64,000 bases of DNA from assembly GCA_037127255.1 (NCBI GenBank), contig JBANSL010000003.1, positions 18,665,314-18,729,313 on the forward strand, written 5' to 3'. The translations under genes were made by a program, and so were the position numbers. The stretch's first letter is position 1; every line of letters begins with the position of its first letter. Of the stretch, positions 51,553-62,340 are shown in pieces. The DNA is from Persicaria tinctoria (taxonomy: Eukaryota; Streptophyta; Magnoliopsida; Caryophyllales; Polygonaceae). A model generated the notes under the pieces. It did no database searches and was not told the origin of the DNA. It saw only the letters and a program-made list of their open reading frames with translations.

Positions 51553-51725
51553 GCATGGGCTTCAAATGCTTGTGATGATGATACTGGGATCAACGCTTTG
51601 TGGGCTTTGTATTTAAATCGCTACCTCCCACACAAGCTCTCAGATTGGGAGTCATTTTAGAGCTTTTTTTTAGAGTAACCAAAATGGGGGATTCAAATGC
51701 TTGTTATGATACTGGGATCACAGAT
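51553..51725 (+). repeat. Partial duplication around the ARF start codon
   Basis: The phrase TTCAAATGCTTGTGATGATGATACTGGGATCAA (as 51561-51593) recurs nearly unchanged at 51691-51722 within exon 1, where it codes NACYDTGIT. The upstream copy lies in the leader, is preceded by its own ATG (ATGGGC) and is about 130 bp away. Confidence 0.65.
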
Positions 51726-53990
51726 TCAGGTCAGTTGCTTCTTATTTTGGCATCAAAGAATCAACCTTTCTTTGATTTTTTCTTTTTGCTTCTGGAGAAA
51801 ACATTGAAATTGTTGCAATTGTTGTGAAGAGCGTGATGAACATCTGTATAAGGAGCTGTGGAAGGCGTGTGCTGGGCCGCTGGTTGAGATCCCTCAAAAG
51901 GGGGAGAGAGTCTACTATTTCCCACAAGGCCACATGGAGCAAGTAAAATTCCCCAAACATTTGATCTGTTTCCAATTTTGGGTTTGTCAAATTCCCCAAA
52001 CATTTGAACATTTTTTGTTTTAGTTGGAGGCATCAACGAATCAAGAGTTGAACCAGACGATTCCACTGTTCAATCTTCCTCCTAAGATCCTCTGTCGTGT
52101 TGCCCACATTGAACTCAAGGTGAATTAGCAATTTCCCTTCTAGGGTTTTTAATGTTCATCTTCTCCAGTGTTGCTGAATGTTGAAATCATGGTCTAATTT
52201 TGGGTGGAAATTTGTGGTTTTATTGTAGACTGAGAAAGAAACAGATGAAGTATATGCTCAAATTACTCTTTTTCCGGAACAAGATGTAAGAAATCGACAG
52301 TGATGTTTCCATTTCCTAGTTTGACATAAACCAGTGTTTCATAATTGCTTTGCTTTCTTCCTCTTTTTGGTAACCATGTTGGAATTTTGTCCAGCAATCG
52401 GAGCCTACTAAGCCTGATCCGCCCCCGCCTGAGCCTCCCAGGCTGGCTGTGCACTCGTTCTGTAAAGTCCTAACCGCCTCGGATACGAGCACCCATGGAG
52501 GTTTCTCTGTGCTCCGGAAACACGCCACTGAGTGTCTTCCTGCTCTGGTATCTATCTGATCTAAGTGTTGTTGCATTGTGTTTTGTAGTTTGAATCAGAT
52601 ATTACTTTTATTTGGTTGCTAATTGGAGGATCTTAATGGCCTCACTCTTTTGTTTTAGGATATGAGCCAGCAAACCCCAACTCAGGAGCTGGCCGCGAAG
52701 GATCTTCATGGTTATACATGGCGATTTAAGCATATCTATAGGGGTATTGATCTCTTGCTCTTTACTGCATATATTGCAGTTCTTTGGTTTGATTTAGGCC
52801 TATTTGTTTCTTGTGAATCATGGTGAAATTCTGATTTTGTTTTTCTATGTTGAACAGGCCAGCCGAGGAGGCATTTACTAACCACCGGATGGAGCAACTT
52901 TGTCACATCTAAGAGATTGGTTGCTGGAGATTCATTTGTATTCCTCAGGCGTGTTTATCTTACTCTAATATTATCATCTTTCTTTTCAGTTTGAAGCTAA
53001 TTTGTAGTGTTTGTGCAGAGAGGACGAGGGAGAGCTTAGAGTTGGCATTAGACGAGTGGCTCACCATCAGAGCTGTATGCCTCCGTCTGTGATCTCTAGC
53101 CAGAGCATGCACTTGGGAGTGCTGGCCACTGCTTCCCATGCCGTCTCAGCTCGTACCCTCTTTGTGGTTCACTACAAGCCTAGGTATTATTGATCAACTT
53201 ACTGTGTCAGTTGCTGCAATTGCTGATTGATTTTCAGTTCTCTCTCATAACCTGGCAGGACAAGTCAATTCATTATAGGTTTGAACAGATATCTCGAGTC
53301 TGTTAAGAACAGTTTTGATGTTGGCATCCGATTCAAGATGAGGTCTGAGGGAGAGGACACACCAAAAAGAAAGTTCACTGGTACAATTGTTGGTGTTCAA
53401 GATTTTTCTCCTGAGTGGAAAAATTCGTCATGGCGATCACTAAAGGTGTGAACCTCTTTCAGTGCAATGTACTTAATTTCAGTGAACTCAAGCCTAAGCT
53501 TCATGGACTGCTTTTCCTTTGCAGGTGCAATGGGATGAGCCAGGCTCTGTAGTGAGACCGGATGAAGTTTCTCCTTGGGAGATAGAGCCCTTTACAGCTA
53601 CTTCTAACCCTTCGAATCCACCTGAACCTGTATCCGCAAAGACCAAACGGTCTCGGCCATCCACTGGTGTCCCAATTCATGGTTTGAGGATCTCTATCTG
53701 TGACTACTTTTTATTTTTGTGTGTTTCACTTCCTGATTCGATTTGGCCTATTCTCTGCCAAGGAAGTTGCTGGAGCTTCTGAAAACGGGAAGAAACATGA
53801 AGCTGTTTCGAGCTGCCGCTTGTTTGGTGTTGACCTAATGAAACCTGAATGCCCTGTGGAAAAGGAAATTGGGGCGTTGAAGGAAGAACAGGGTCATAGT
53901 CCAGAGTCACTGATAGAGACAGAACAGAACTCTGACATGCCAAAGGTTTCCGAAGAGGAGCAGCATGGATACAACACGCTGCAGGGTTGA
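51684..53990 (+). CDS. Auxin response factor, ARF9/11/18-like B class, lacking PB1 (457 aa)
   Basis: Nuclear transcription factor that binds TGTC auxin response elements. Exons 51684-51729, 51830-51942, 52024-52119, 52229-52285, 52395-52547, 52659-52743, 52858-52948, 53019-53183, 53259-53445, 53525-53681 and 53767-53990 give 458 codons without a stop. Order: dimerisation segment ([17 protein letters not shown]), B3 DNA-binding domain (about 115-225; [37 protein letters not shown]), then the Auxin_resp/ancillary domain ([18 protein letters not shown] to PWEIEPF). A short Ser/Glu-rich middle region carries RLFGVDL, a (R/K)LFGV-type repressor motif. Family members are normally 600-700 aa and end in a PB1 (Aux/IAA) domain. 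Here a TGA follows YNTLQG and no PB1 code is seen in the 300 bp beyond. Intron 52949-53018 has a GC donor. It may act as an auxin-insensitive repressor or be a truncated gene. Confidence 0.9.
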
Positions 53991-54310
53991 GGATCCTCTT
54001 CCAGAAGTCGGATCAAGGGTACCGAGACAAGCTTGGTTTCTATAGACTCACCCTGAGCCATTAGCTTCGAGTAGAGTAGATTAGCTAACTCTAGGACCGG
54101 TTCACACTCATACAGATCTTGAGGCCTGCGTACCTCATTTTGCTAATGATCTGCCGATTGATTGAGTCTTACACTCTATCCCATGGGTCCCTTTTGTAAA
54201 TATTTTTGAATTTTCCAAAAAAATCAAAAGTTATTACGGGATTAGCCAAAATATGAAACTATTGTGCGAAATAGTCAAACCAGGGCTAAGTCGCTATTCA
54301 TAACCGTGAC
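53991..54310. other. ARF 3' UTR or lost 3' end, up to a copia fragment
   Basis: 320 bp without an open frame. It contains no PB1-type code on the plus strand in any frame I read. Confidence 0.45.
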
Positions 54311-54319
54311 TTATCTATT

Positions 54320-54698
54320 TTGTTTGTGACAACACATCCGCCTCGTGAGCGCATCTTGGATGGTCTGTTACAACTTGTTGATGTCTCTACTAAGGAGCAA
54401 TTGGCTGATATCTTGACTAAAATCTTACCCTCTCCACACAACATGCTTATATTCTGTCCAAACTAGGCATGTAATTCCAAGCTTGTGGGGGGTGGGGTGT
54501 TGGACCCGGTTTATGAGTATTAGCCTTAGATGGGCTTAGCTTTGTATTTTGGCTATAAATAAGACATCTAGTTGTAAGTTGTAACTACTTTCATTAGTTC
54601 AGTTGGAATAATAACAAACTGATAAGTCTCCTTCATTCTCTCTGTATTTTGAGAACTCCATCAATGGAGGTTTGGCACGTTTATTCCAGCTGATAACA
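54320..54698 (+). mobile_element. Copia 3' end: RNase H tail plus one LTR
   Basis: RERILDGLLQLVDVS, then TKEQLADILTKILPSPH, is the C-terminus of a copia RNase H domain. A polypurine tract GGGGGGTGGGG then precedes an LTR that starts TGTTGGACCC (54498) and ends near TGATAACA (54698). The LTR has a TATA box (TATAAATA, 54554-54561). The family differs from the 44351 element. The 5' part is missing. Confidence 0.8.
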
Positions 54699-54811
54699 GG
54701 GTCCACTCGATCGAGAATTTTTTATATATAGCAATGGACGGAAGAAAAAGACAAACTGGGATATCTTCGGCTCAACAGGTCCTCTCGAACGAAGAAGGAG
54801 ACAATTACGGA

Positions 54812-55714
54812 CAGGGGCGGAGCTGAGGGGGGCTTAGGGGGTCACGTGTCTCCTCTCTCGTTTGACAAACTACCTAGGTGTATTTTCCTCGTCGATAGCT
54901 TCGTTTTGATATATAATACGCCTTAATCCGATATCTGAGTAAAAAGTTATGAATGTTTAAAAATTGAAGGTATATTAATCACTTTAATTTTGTTTCAATA
55001 GACTATAATGTTTTTATATTTTACTTAAATTAACATTCACATACTATAATTCATCTCAAGAGCTTCGAAATGAGAGGTTATACTAATCATTTCGACATTT
55101 AGATAAGACGTTACGCAAGTTTAAAGTTTTTATATCGGTTTATACATTGTTATAAGTGCAACAAGTTATCTCTGAATTAACTAGGGTTGTTTTTCGAGCC
55201 AAACAAGTTTGGTATTGTTTGATTATATTTAGCTCATAGAAACAAGTCAAGCTCTAGTCGAACCTATATTTGAACTTAAGCTCATACTCGACTTGTTTAG
55301 TAAATGAACGAGCTTGAGCTGATTTTTTTTCTTCCAAATATTATGCAACTTTACTTGCTCATGACATAGTAGCTTAAAAGAAAATTTGTAAATTCCACAA
55401 AATTCGTGCTATTTGAGTTTTAATCGAGTCAAGGTGAGCTTTGAATCGAGCATAATTAACTCATTTTGTAAATGATGGCCGAGCAACTCTTATTGAGCAA
55501 AACTCGAGCCAAGCTCTAGCTGCTTAGCTCATATAACAATCATAATCTTAACTTAATGTTTATTATATGGCGTTTCCTATACTTATTAGTTCTTTTTTTT
55601 TTCCGGATATTTCATTCATATATTTATATTTCATTTTTTTAAGTGCGAAAAAAATGATAGTGTTTTATCATAAATCGATGATATTTTATCTTAAAATAAT
55701 ATTATTTATTATAG

Positions 55715-55748
<34 letters not shown>

Positions 55749-55827
55749 CTTTATGTCAATTTAATTCCAAACTATGTCGTACATTTGTAATTGTGCCCCC
55801 TCCGAAATTTTTCTGGCTCTGCCACTT
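54812..55827. mobile_element. hAT element (about 1.0 kb)
   Basis: CAGGGGCGGAGCTGAGG at the left and CTGGCTCTGCCACTT at the right. The flanks ATTACGGA and ATTACAAA match at 6 of 8 positions (54804-54811, 55828-55835), consistent with an older insertion. The core is AT-rich with an (AT)n tract. Confidence 0.7.
55718..55745. repeat. (AT)n microsatellite
   Basis: About 14 uninterrupted AT dinucleotides within the hAT element. Confidence 0.9.
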
Positions 55828-55835
55828 ATTACAAA

Positions 55836-56726
55836 TGTAGGGTTTTTTTCCACAATACAACATGCGCTCACGCACATCAGTGCGAATGTGTGAGTTCTAG
55901 ATTAGTTTTCATTTTTTTTAAAAAACTCACGGTACACGTGGCAACATCTTATCCCTCCATTTTATTTTGATCAATGACTCATATTTGCGTACAAGATACG
56001 TCCTAATAGGCGAGTACAAATTATATATACTATATATATAATTTAGATAAATTATGATAATATATTCTAAAAATTATATTATATTTTAGAAATCCCATCT
56101 GTTACGCACAACTACTAAAACGGAGACATGAAAATCCTATGTGGCGGGCTTTAGTTGAATTCGCCTACGTGTCGATCTCTTGTGCAATCTGGTTCGGGTT
56201 TTTTTTTATACGTCGATTAATGAGTATCCAATAAATTTAAGTCACGTTAATGATTTTCTTTTAACCACATATCATCTGATGTGTCCACTTTAATTGATAA
56301 TTACAATTAAACAATTTTAATAAAAAAAATTAAAATATAGTCATATCTTGATTAATATTTACCTAAAAGATTTATATCAAAATTCTTAGCCTATAACGTT
56401 ATTAATATATCAAATTGATAAAATTTCATATCTAATTTCAAACTTATTATTATTATTATTATTTTCAAAGTTATTAATATGATGAAGTTTGACTATATTT
56501 ATACTAAATCATATCTAATAAAAATATAAATAATACACGCGAGAAATTTGTTATCTTATTCATGTTATTAGTTCTAAAATTTCAAAGTGTATGCTTTAAA
56601 AACAATATCAAAAAAAATTACAATCTCATATTTAGTAGTGATAACTATAATAAAAAAAATATAATAAAATAATTTATATTATTTATTAATTAAGAACTCA
56701 CGAAACACGTAGTTAATAAAACTATG
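55836..56726. other. AT-rich intergenic sequence
   Basis: No gene. Near 55870-55900 a hairpin CGCAC-ATCA-GTGCG is followed by CTAG, weakly Helitron-like, without a matching 5' end. An ATT run sits near 56444-56462. Confidence 0.45.
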
Positions 56727-58798
56727 AAGAAATTTGACTAAATATCCATTTTGTCAACCTTTTTCAAAATATCCACTTAAATTTTTTTTGAAAACCCCAT
56801 AATGCCCCTACCTTATGTAATTCAAATCCTAACCTCTTAATCTGAGAAAAAATGAACGCCTCCTCCATGGATCTCCTTCAATCTCGAAGCCTCCGTCTCG
56901 AGTAGTACTCTCGCTGAAAATCTCGAGACGATCCCTCCTGCTCCATACTTCTGATTTGCTAAATGTCCTAAAAATCTCGATTCTCCGTCGCGACCTCCCT
57001 ACAGCCGAGCAACCATGGCAGTTCTGATTTCGAAACGTACTGTCACCGCCCATCTCGAAGCCTCCCTGCTCCTCGGCGATTCTGATTTCGAAAGATGCCT
57101 CTCAATTTCGTCGAGATGTTGGTCGGTTTGAGAAGCGGCTGATCTTTCTGGCTGGTTTATGTTGTGGATTAGAATTTCGAGCCGAATTTCTCAAGGTCCA
57201 GGCGATAATGTAAAAAATGGCCAGAAGGCGTTCTTCGATGCGTTTGCGGCGGCGATGCAGAAGCTCAGCGTGCTCGGAGTCAAGGCTGGGAGGCATGGAT
57301 GACGAATTCCATTCGATTCGACTCCGATCTCGCTCATATCCTGGTATTTATTAGGTTTTTGATCCTTAAATTTGTTGTTGTTTCAATTTCGATTCAACTT
57401 CGATAGTGTCTCTGAGAGGCGTTTCTTGATGCTGAGGATTTCCTTAACAGAGTTGAGACTCACAAGATGGATACGTGCATAGATTAAATTTGGATTACAA
57501 TGATTAAACTTGTTGATTACAGTGTATTACAATTACGTATTTTTTCTGTTTCTGCAGCTAATAGTTGAGGCTACTCTTTCTGTTTATGCTCATTCATACT
57601 CTTTGGTGTTGCTGTCATAAAGGCACTGTTGCTGCTGCTCGTTTTTGTTATTTGGAGATGATGATGTTCGTTATTGCTGGTGGCGTTTTGTAGGAGCTGT
57701 TGATAATCGTTGTTGATGCAATGGTTTTGGTCTGTTTTTGCATTAGCTGCTGTCGTTCCCTGTGCTGTTGCTATTGGATGGGCATGTTTGCTTGCTTGAG
57801 GGTTGATGTCGCTCCCTGATGTTTGCTGCCGGTGATTGCTGTCATTAGACGTTGGTGAAGGCCTCTTCCCGGTGTTTAATGGCTCTAGGTTAGCTATAAT
57901 AGAAATTCAGATGATGATTTAATTTTGATATGGGCTGGCATGGGCATACTTTTTGGGTTAATATCGGCCCATTTAGTGGAGTGTAAGGGCCTATTCCTCT
58001 GTAGGCGGGCATATTTTATAAAGCATGTATTCACTTAATTAGACATCCATCATCATGCTCCTTAATTAGTTTATTTTATGTGGTTACACTTATTGTTACC
58101 AAAATAATGTTCTTCCCGCATGTGTCACCAATGACGATGTCACCATAGTGATCTCGTAAAAAAACTCTTAAAACAAAGGCGTCACCGTAGTGATAAGGGC
58201 GGTGACAGTGTTGACAACAATAGGGGTGGTAGTGACAACGATAGGAGTGGTGGTGACAACGATAGGAGTGGTGACAGCGATAGGACGGTGACAAGGATAG
58301 AGGTGATGATAGCAATAAGGGTGGTGACAACGATAGGGGTGGTGGTGACAGCTATAGAAGTGGTGGTGACAACGATAGGAGTGGTGGTGACAGCGATAGG
58401 AGCGGTGACATCGATAGAGGTTGTGACAACAATAAGGGTGGTGACAACAATATGGGTGCTGGTGACAACGATATGAGTGGTGATGACAGCAATAAGAGTG
58501 GTGACATCGATAAGAGTGGTGGTGACGGCGATACGAGTGGTGACAGCGATAGGGCGGTGACAACGATAGATGTGGTGACAACAATAAGGGTGGTGACAGT
58601 GATAGAGGTGGCGGTGATAGTGATAGAGGTGGTGGTGACAACGATAGGAGTGGTGATAGCGATAGGGTGGTGACAACGATAGAGGTGGTGACCGCAATAA
58701 GGGTGGTGACAGCGATATTAGGACATTTTGCAAAAGGGAATATAAAAGTGAATATTTTGCAAAATGCCTTGTTAAAAATGGACACTTAGCTAAAAAGT
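56727..58798. mobile_element. Putative Mutator-type element with minisatellite
   Basis: The left arm GACTAAATATCCATTTTGTC...TTCAAAATATCCACTTA resembles the inverse of the right arm (reverse complement: TTAGCTAAGTGTCCATTTTT...GCAAAATATTCACTTTT). TAAAACTA lies outside both arms (near 56719 and 58801), suggesting an 8-9 bp duplication. Inside are an unidentified GC-rich block (56820-57300; frame QKAFFDAFAAAMQKLSVLGV, possibly a captured exon), a T/G-rich stretch and the minisatellite. Confidence 0.5.
58190..58725. repeat. Minisatellite of GGTGGTGACAACGATAGGAG-type units
   Basis: More than 20 degenerate units of 15, 18, 21 or 24 bp built on GTGGTGACARCGATAGGAGT. Nearly all unit lengths are multiples of three, so several frames stay open on both strands (SLSP-, RCHHHSY- and IAVTT-type repeats on the minus strand). 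The copies vary at a few positions, so it is not freshly amplified. Confidence 0.92.
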
Positions 58799-58812
58799 CC
58801 TAAAACTAATTA

Positions 58813-59068
58813 CTCTTTCCGTAACGAAATAATTGTCCTTTTGACTATTTTTTCTTGTGACAAAATATTTGTCCCTTTGAACCTAATTAATGACAAAAAT
58901 TTCTAATTTTATCAATTCTTCTCATTAATTGTATTTGATTTTCATTTGTTCATTTTTTTTTTCCACATTATTTATTTGCTAAATTTTTAACTATTCCAGG
59001 TTCTCATTTTAGATTTCTTAAGAAGTGTGAAAAAACCCAAAGGGACAATTATTTTGTTACAGAGGGAG
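58813..59068. mobile_element. Stowaway-like MITE
   Basis: CTCTTTCCGTAACGAAATAA at the left is mirrored by TTATTTTGTTACAGAGGGAG at the right. TA lies at both flanks (58811-58812, 59069-59070). Confidence 0.85.
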
Positions 59069-59139
59069 TATAATGTAATCGAATAAATATTTATGCCAAT
59101 GGTGTAATTAAATGAAAACACGAGAGACATCTCAAATAT

Positions 59140-60270
59140 AGGGTTCGTATGGGACGGTGTTAATAAACTGGCTAAAATTATAAACAATGTAAAATTTATA
59201 AACAGATGGTAAAAGTAGTTAAAATTTTAAACTGCAATACAAGCTGCGTATGGGGCACAAGTGTTTTAATTTTGATATATGAATTTAGTAGTTGTGAAAA
59301 TGGTGTTTTGATTTTTTTAGCTTAATAATTTGGGATAACCTTTGATAAATTTTACAACAATGAGCAATCCTACAATTACACGTACAAATGCCTGCAACCT
59401 CTTGCCTCGATAGATCAAATATTGTAATCACTCTCTGTGAATAGAACAAGTGTTTAAAGGGGGTGATTTGCAGGCTAGAGAATCCAGTGAGAAAAGCAGA
59501 TGCGCCTGCAACCTCTTGCTATGCCACCGACAACCCTAGGCAGCAGCACCATCGCCTCCAAGTATCCCGTCGAAGGAACATGGTGGCGAGCAAAGCATCG
59601 CCCTGCCTCAGATCTGTGGAGGAGATCTCCGTCAAGGAGCACGGACCCCAAATTTGAACCTCAAAAACCCATATTTTTCAGATCTAGGGGTTGCGTTCCC
59701 GAAGAACAACAATCCCGAAAATCAAATCAGTGCCTCAAGATGGACCACGAAGATCAATCGATCGAAGCTTTATTGATCACGTACAACCGCCATCAAAGCA
59801 AGCAAGATCGAACCTCAACCGATTCGAATTCAAGCCACAAACAGTCGGACCCAATCTCGAAAACGACAAGGACTAAGAAACCCCAATTTTCGAGCCCCGG
59901 ATTTTGACTACAAGCTCGAATAGATCGAAAACAACAAATCGAATCAACACAAGTATGCCTGAATGGAGAGCAAGCCAGAGATGGTGGAGAGGACATGAGA
60001 AGAACGAGGAGGAGAGGTTGAAGAAGAATCTCTGAAATAACTGGGCAGGTGTGGTTGGCACGTTGGTGAATTTGCTAAAATATTAGGGGTAAATTTGTAA
60101 TTGTGGAAAAATAAACTCCTAAATAAGTTGCATTGTCCGGCTTATATTTAAACCAATTTTTTTTAACCTGTTTTTGACTCATTTTGCCTCCCCTACCCCA
60201 ATTAAACCGGATTTTAATTTCAACAGCTACAAGTTTATAATTTTAACCGGTTGAAATTGGCAACCATACA
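59140..60270. mobile_element. Candidate TIR element with GC-rich payload
   Basis: GTTCGTATGG...AACTGGCTAAAATTATAAAC at about 59143-59190 is an imperfect inverse of GTTTATAATTTTAACCGGTTG...GCAACCATACAC at about 60230-60270. Between them 59460-60050 is GC-richer and open in several frames with no recognisable domain, possibly a captured sequence. Superfamily and target duplication are undetermined. Confidence 0.45.
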
Positions 60271-60280
60271 CAGCCATAAT

Positions 60281-60910
60281 CAGAGGCGGATGGTTAGGTT
60301 AGCGCACCCATCAACTGCGGGTAAAAAAAATTTGGGTAGTTTGAAAAAAAAAATTTGCTGGGTTAATTTTAATTTTGTTAGCCCATAATCAAACGCATCC
60401 ATGATGAAGCCCATACACCTTTGCTCTCTATTACTAATGTATCAAGACTGAAACTCTCCTATTCCTTAATTAATTTAATTAATTAATTACTACCGCACTT
60501 AACCGATAACCACTTTCACTAATTCCAAATTCTCTCGCCATAGTTTTTAATTTTAATTAATCTGTTTTCCATATGCCTATTGCCTGTTAACTCTCTTTTT
60601 AGTAATGCCTATAAATTCTAGAGTCAGGTTTTCAATTTATACATTATCGCCATTGATCATTTCGAACCGACATGAGATCATATAGTACAATTTCAATAGA
60701 GCATATTCACAGATAAAATTATTTATTATTATAAAAGACAAGTAACTCTTGTAATAGATAAATCTTAAATTTCTTTTGTATTCTTTGATGAAATTGTGTT
60801 TATGTATAGATATAAGAAATTAAGAATTATATTTTGATTTATTAAAGTTTATTTTTCAATGGTGAATATTTTTTCGCTCACCTAACTCTAAGATACTAGA
60901 TCCGCCACTG
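60281..60910. mobile_element. hAT MITE with perfect 8-bp TSD
   Basis: CAGAGGCGGATGG at the left and AGATCCGCCACTG at the right. GCCATAAT is duplicated exactly at 60273-60280 and 60911-60918. The core is AT-rich. Confidence 0.92.
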
Positions 60911-61137
60911 GCCATAATTGGTGAAAAAATCTCTACTTTACGGTTTAGTGAAATTTAGCCTTATCAGAATCATCCTAAATTTCAATAAAGTGCCTGAAAT
61001 TTGCAGATGGGAACAAAAAAGAAACAGTGAGTGAAGGGCCCAATGGGTCAGAGGACGAGAAAGCCCAGAGTTTCCCCCACACACAAGAAGAAGAGATCAC
61101 CCCCATCCTTTATCTTGGTGGCGTCTCAGGCTCGTTA

Positions 61138-62340
61138 ATGGCGCCGCTGTCGTTGCCTCAAAGCAACCAGCTCTTCCTCCCAATCTCACATCTTCCATTT
61201 GCGCACACCACATTCCAACCCCCCTTCCGAATTCAACTCCAATTGAAGCCTAACCAGCACCTTGACATAAGCAAGAAGATCGAAATCCCTTGCAATCTCT
61301 CAACCTCTGCAAAGCCCATCATCAAGAAGAACCCCAGCAAGTCATTCAGATCCACCCAGAAAGCCCCAGAAGAAGAGGAGCTCGTAAGAGGGGAACAGTC
61401 TCACTCCGGCATTTCATCAAACATGTGGTGGGCAGACCTTAAATCGGCGGTTGGCCAGAGATTCAATCCCGAAGGGATTATCTCCTCCGTCAAAGTCGTC
61501 ACCCAACAACCCCAATTAGCTCTCCCCCACGCCAGCGTCCCTGATATCCGGTGGATCGACTGGTCGGAGCTCCGGAAGAGAGGGTTTCGAGGGGTTGTGT
61601 TCGACAAAGACAATACCATCACCGTGCCCTATGTTTTAGCCCTTTGGGCGCCGCTTAGCCCCTCTATTGAACGGTGTAAGGCCGTGTTTGGCGATGATAA
61701 TGTCGCCGTGTTCAGCAATTCAGCTGGGCTATCGGAATTCGATCCGGATGAGTCCAAGGCTAGGGTTTTGGAGGGCCAGGTTGGGATTAAAGTCATCAGA
61801 CACAGGTAATTTATATCCCTGAAAACATAATTCCTCACTTGGAATTGCTTCCAAAAAGTACTGATTTTGTTTGATACATTATGCTGAAATTGGGATGAAA
61901 TTAAGTAGTGTAAACCAGTTTTTGAGGTGTTAATTAACAGATTCAATGTTGATTTTTAGGTTTAGATTTTTATGGGTTGGAACTTTGATGAATTTGAGCA
62001 GTGTTAGCTAGTTTTTGAGGTGTCAGTGAATAGATTCAATATTGATTTTCATGTTTAGATTTTACTGAGTTCGGATCTTTGATGCATTGTGATGTATATA
62101 GGGTGAAGAAGCCGGCAGGTAATGCAGAGGAGATTGAGAAGCACTTTGGTTGCTCGTCTTCAATGCTGGTGATGGTGGGTGATAGCATGCATATAGGTAG
62201 GCATAATAGGTTGCATTTAGCTTAGTTAAGATGCATATCATGCATGGATTAAGTGCAATTTGCATATTTGCTCTCTATGTTGGTGGAGTCGAAATCTACA
62301 TGCTTTTATTGATTATTTCAGGTAATCGTGGATCCGAGGA
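61138..62340 (+). CDS. Phosphatidylglycerophosphate phosphatase-like HAD protein, 3' end disrupted
   Basis: Organellar PGP phosphatase family (YqeG/Gep4-like HAD), which dephosphorylates phosphatidylglycerophosphate to phosphatidylglycerol, the plastid and mitochondrial phospholipid. Exons 61138-61805, 62102-62196 and 62322 onward. The ATG at 61138 starts a Ser/Thr/Pro-rich transit peptide. HAD motif I is FDKDNTITVPY (about residues 155-165), motif II is AVFSNSAGL, and motif III is VKKPAG after the first intron. The normal motif IV, GDRxxTDIVYGNRNG, is damaged: VMVGDSMHI runs straight into GNRGSEEE, losing TDIVY. A stop follows at 62378-62380, inside or at the edge of a gypsy LTR. The 3' exons are beyond the retrotransposon or gone. 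This copy is probably not functional as read, unless the element is spliced out. Confidence 0.8.

Noticed and set aside
55876..55915. Hairpin CGCAC-ATCA-GTGCG followed by CTAG, as a Helitron 3' end
   Set aside because: The base after CTAG is A rather than T, and no partner 5' TC end or second copy was found in the window.
58168..58785. 205-codon minus-strand frame and overlapping frames on the minisatellite
   Set aside because: Repetitive SLSPP / HHSYRC / IAVTT peptides appear in several frames because the DNA units are multiples of three. There is no domain, no start context and no intron evidence.
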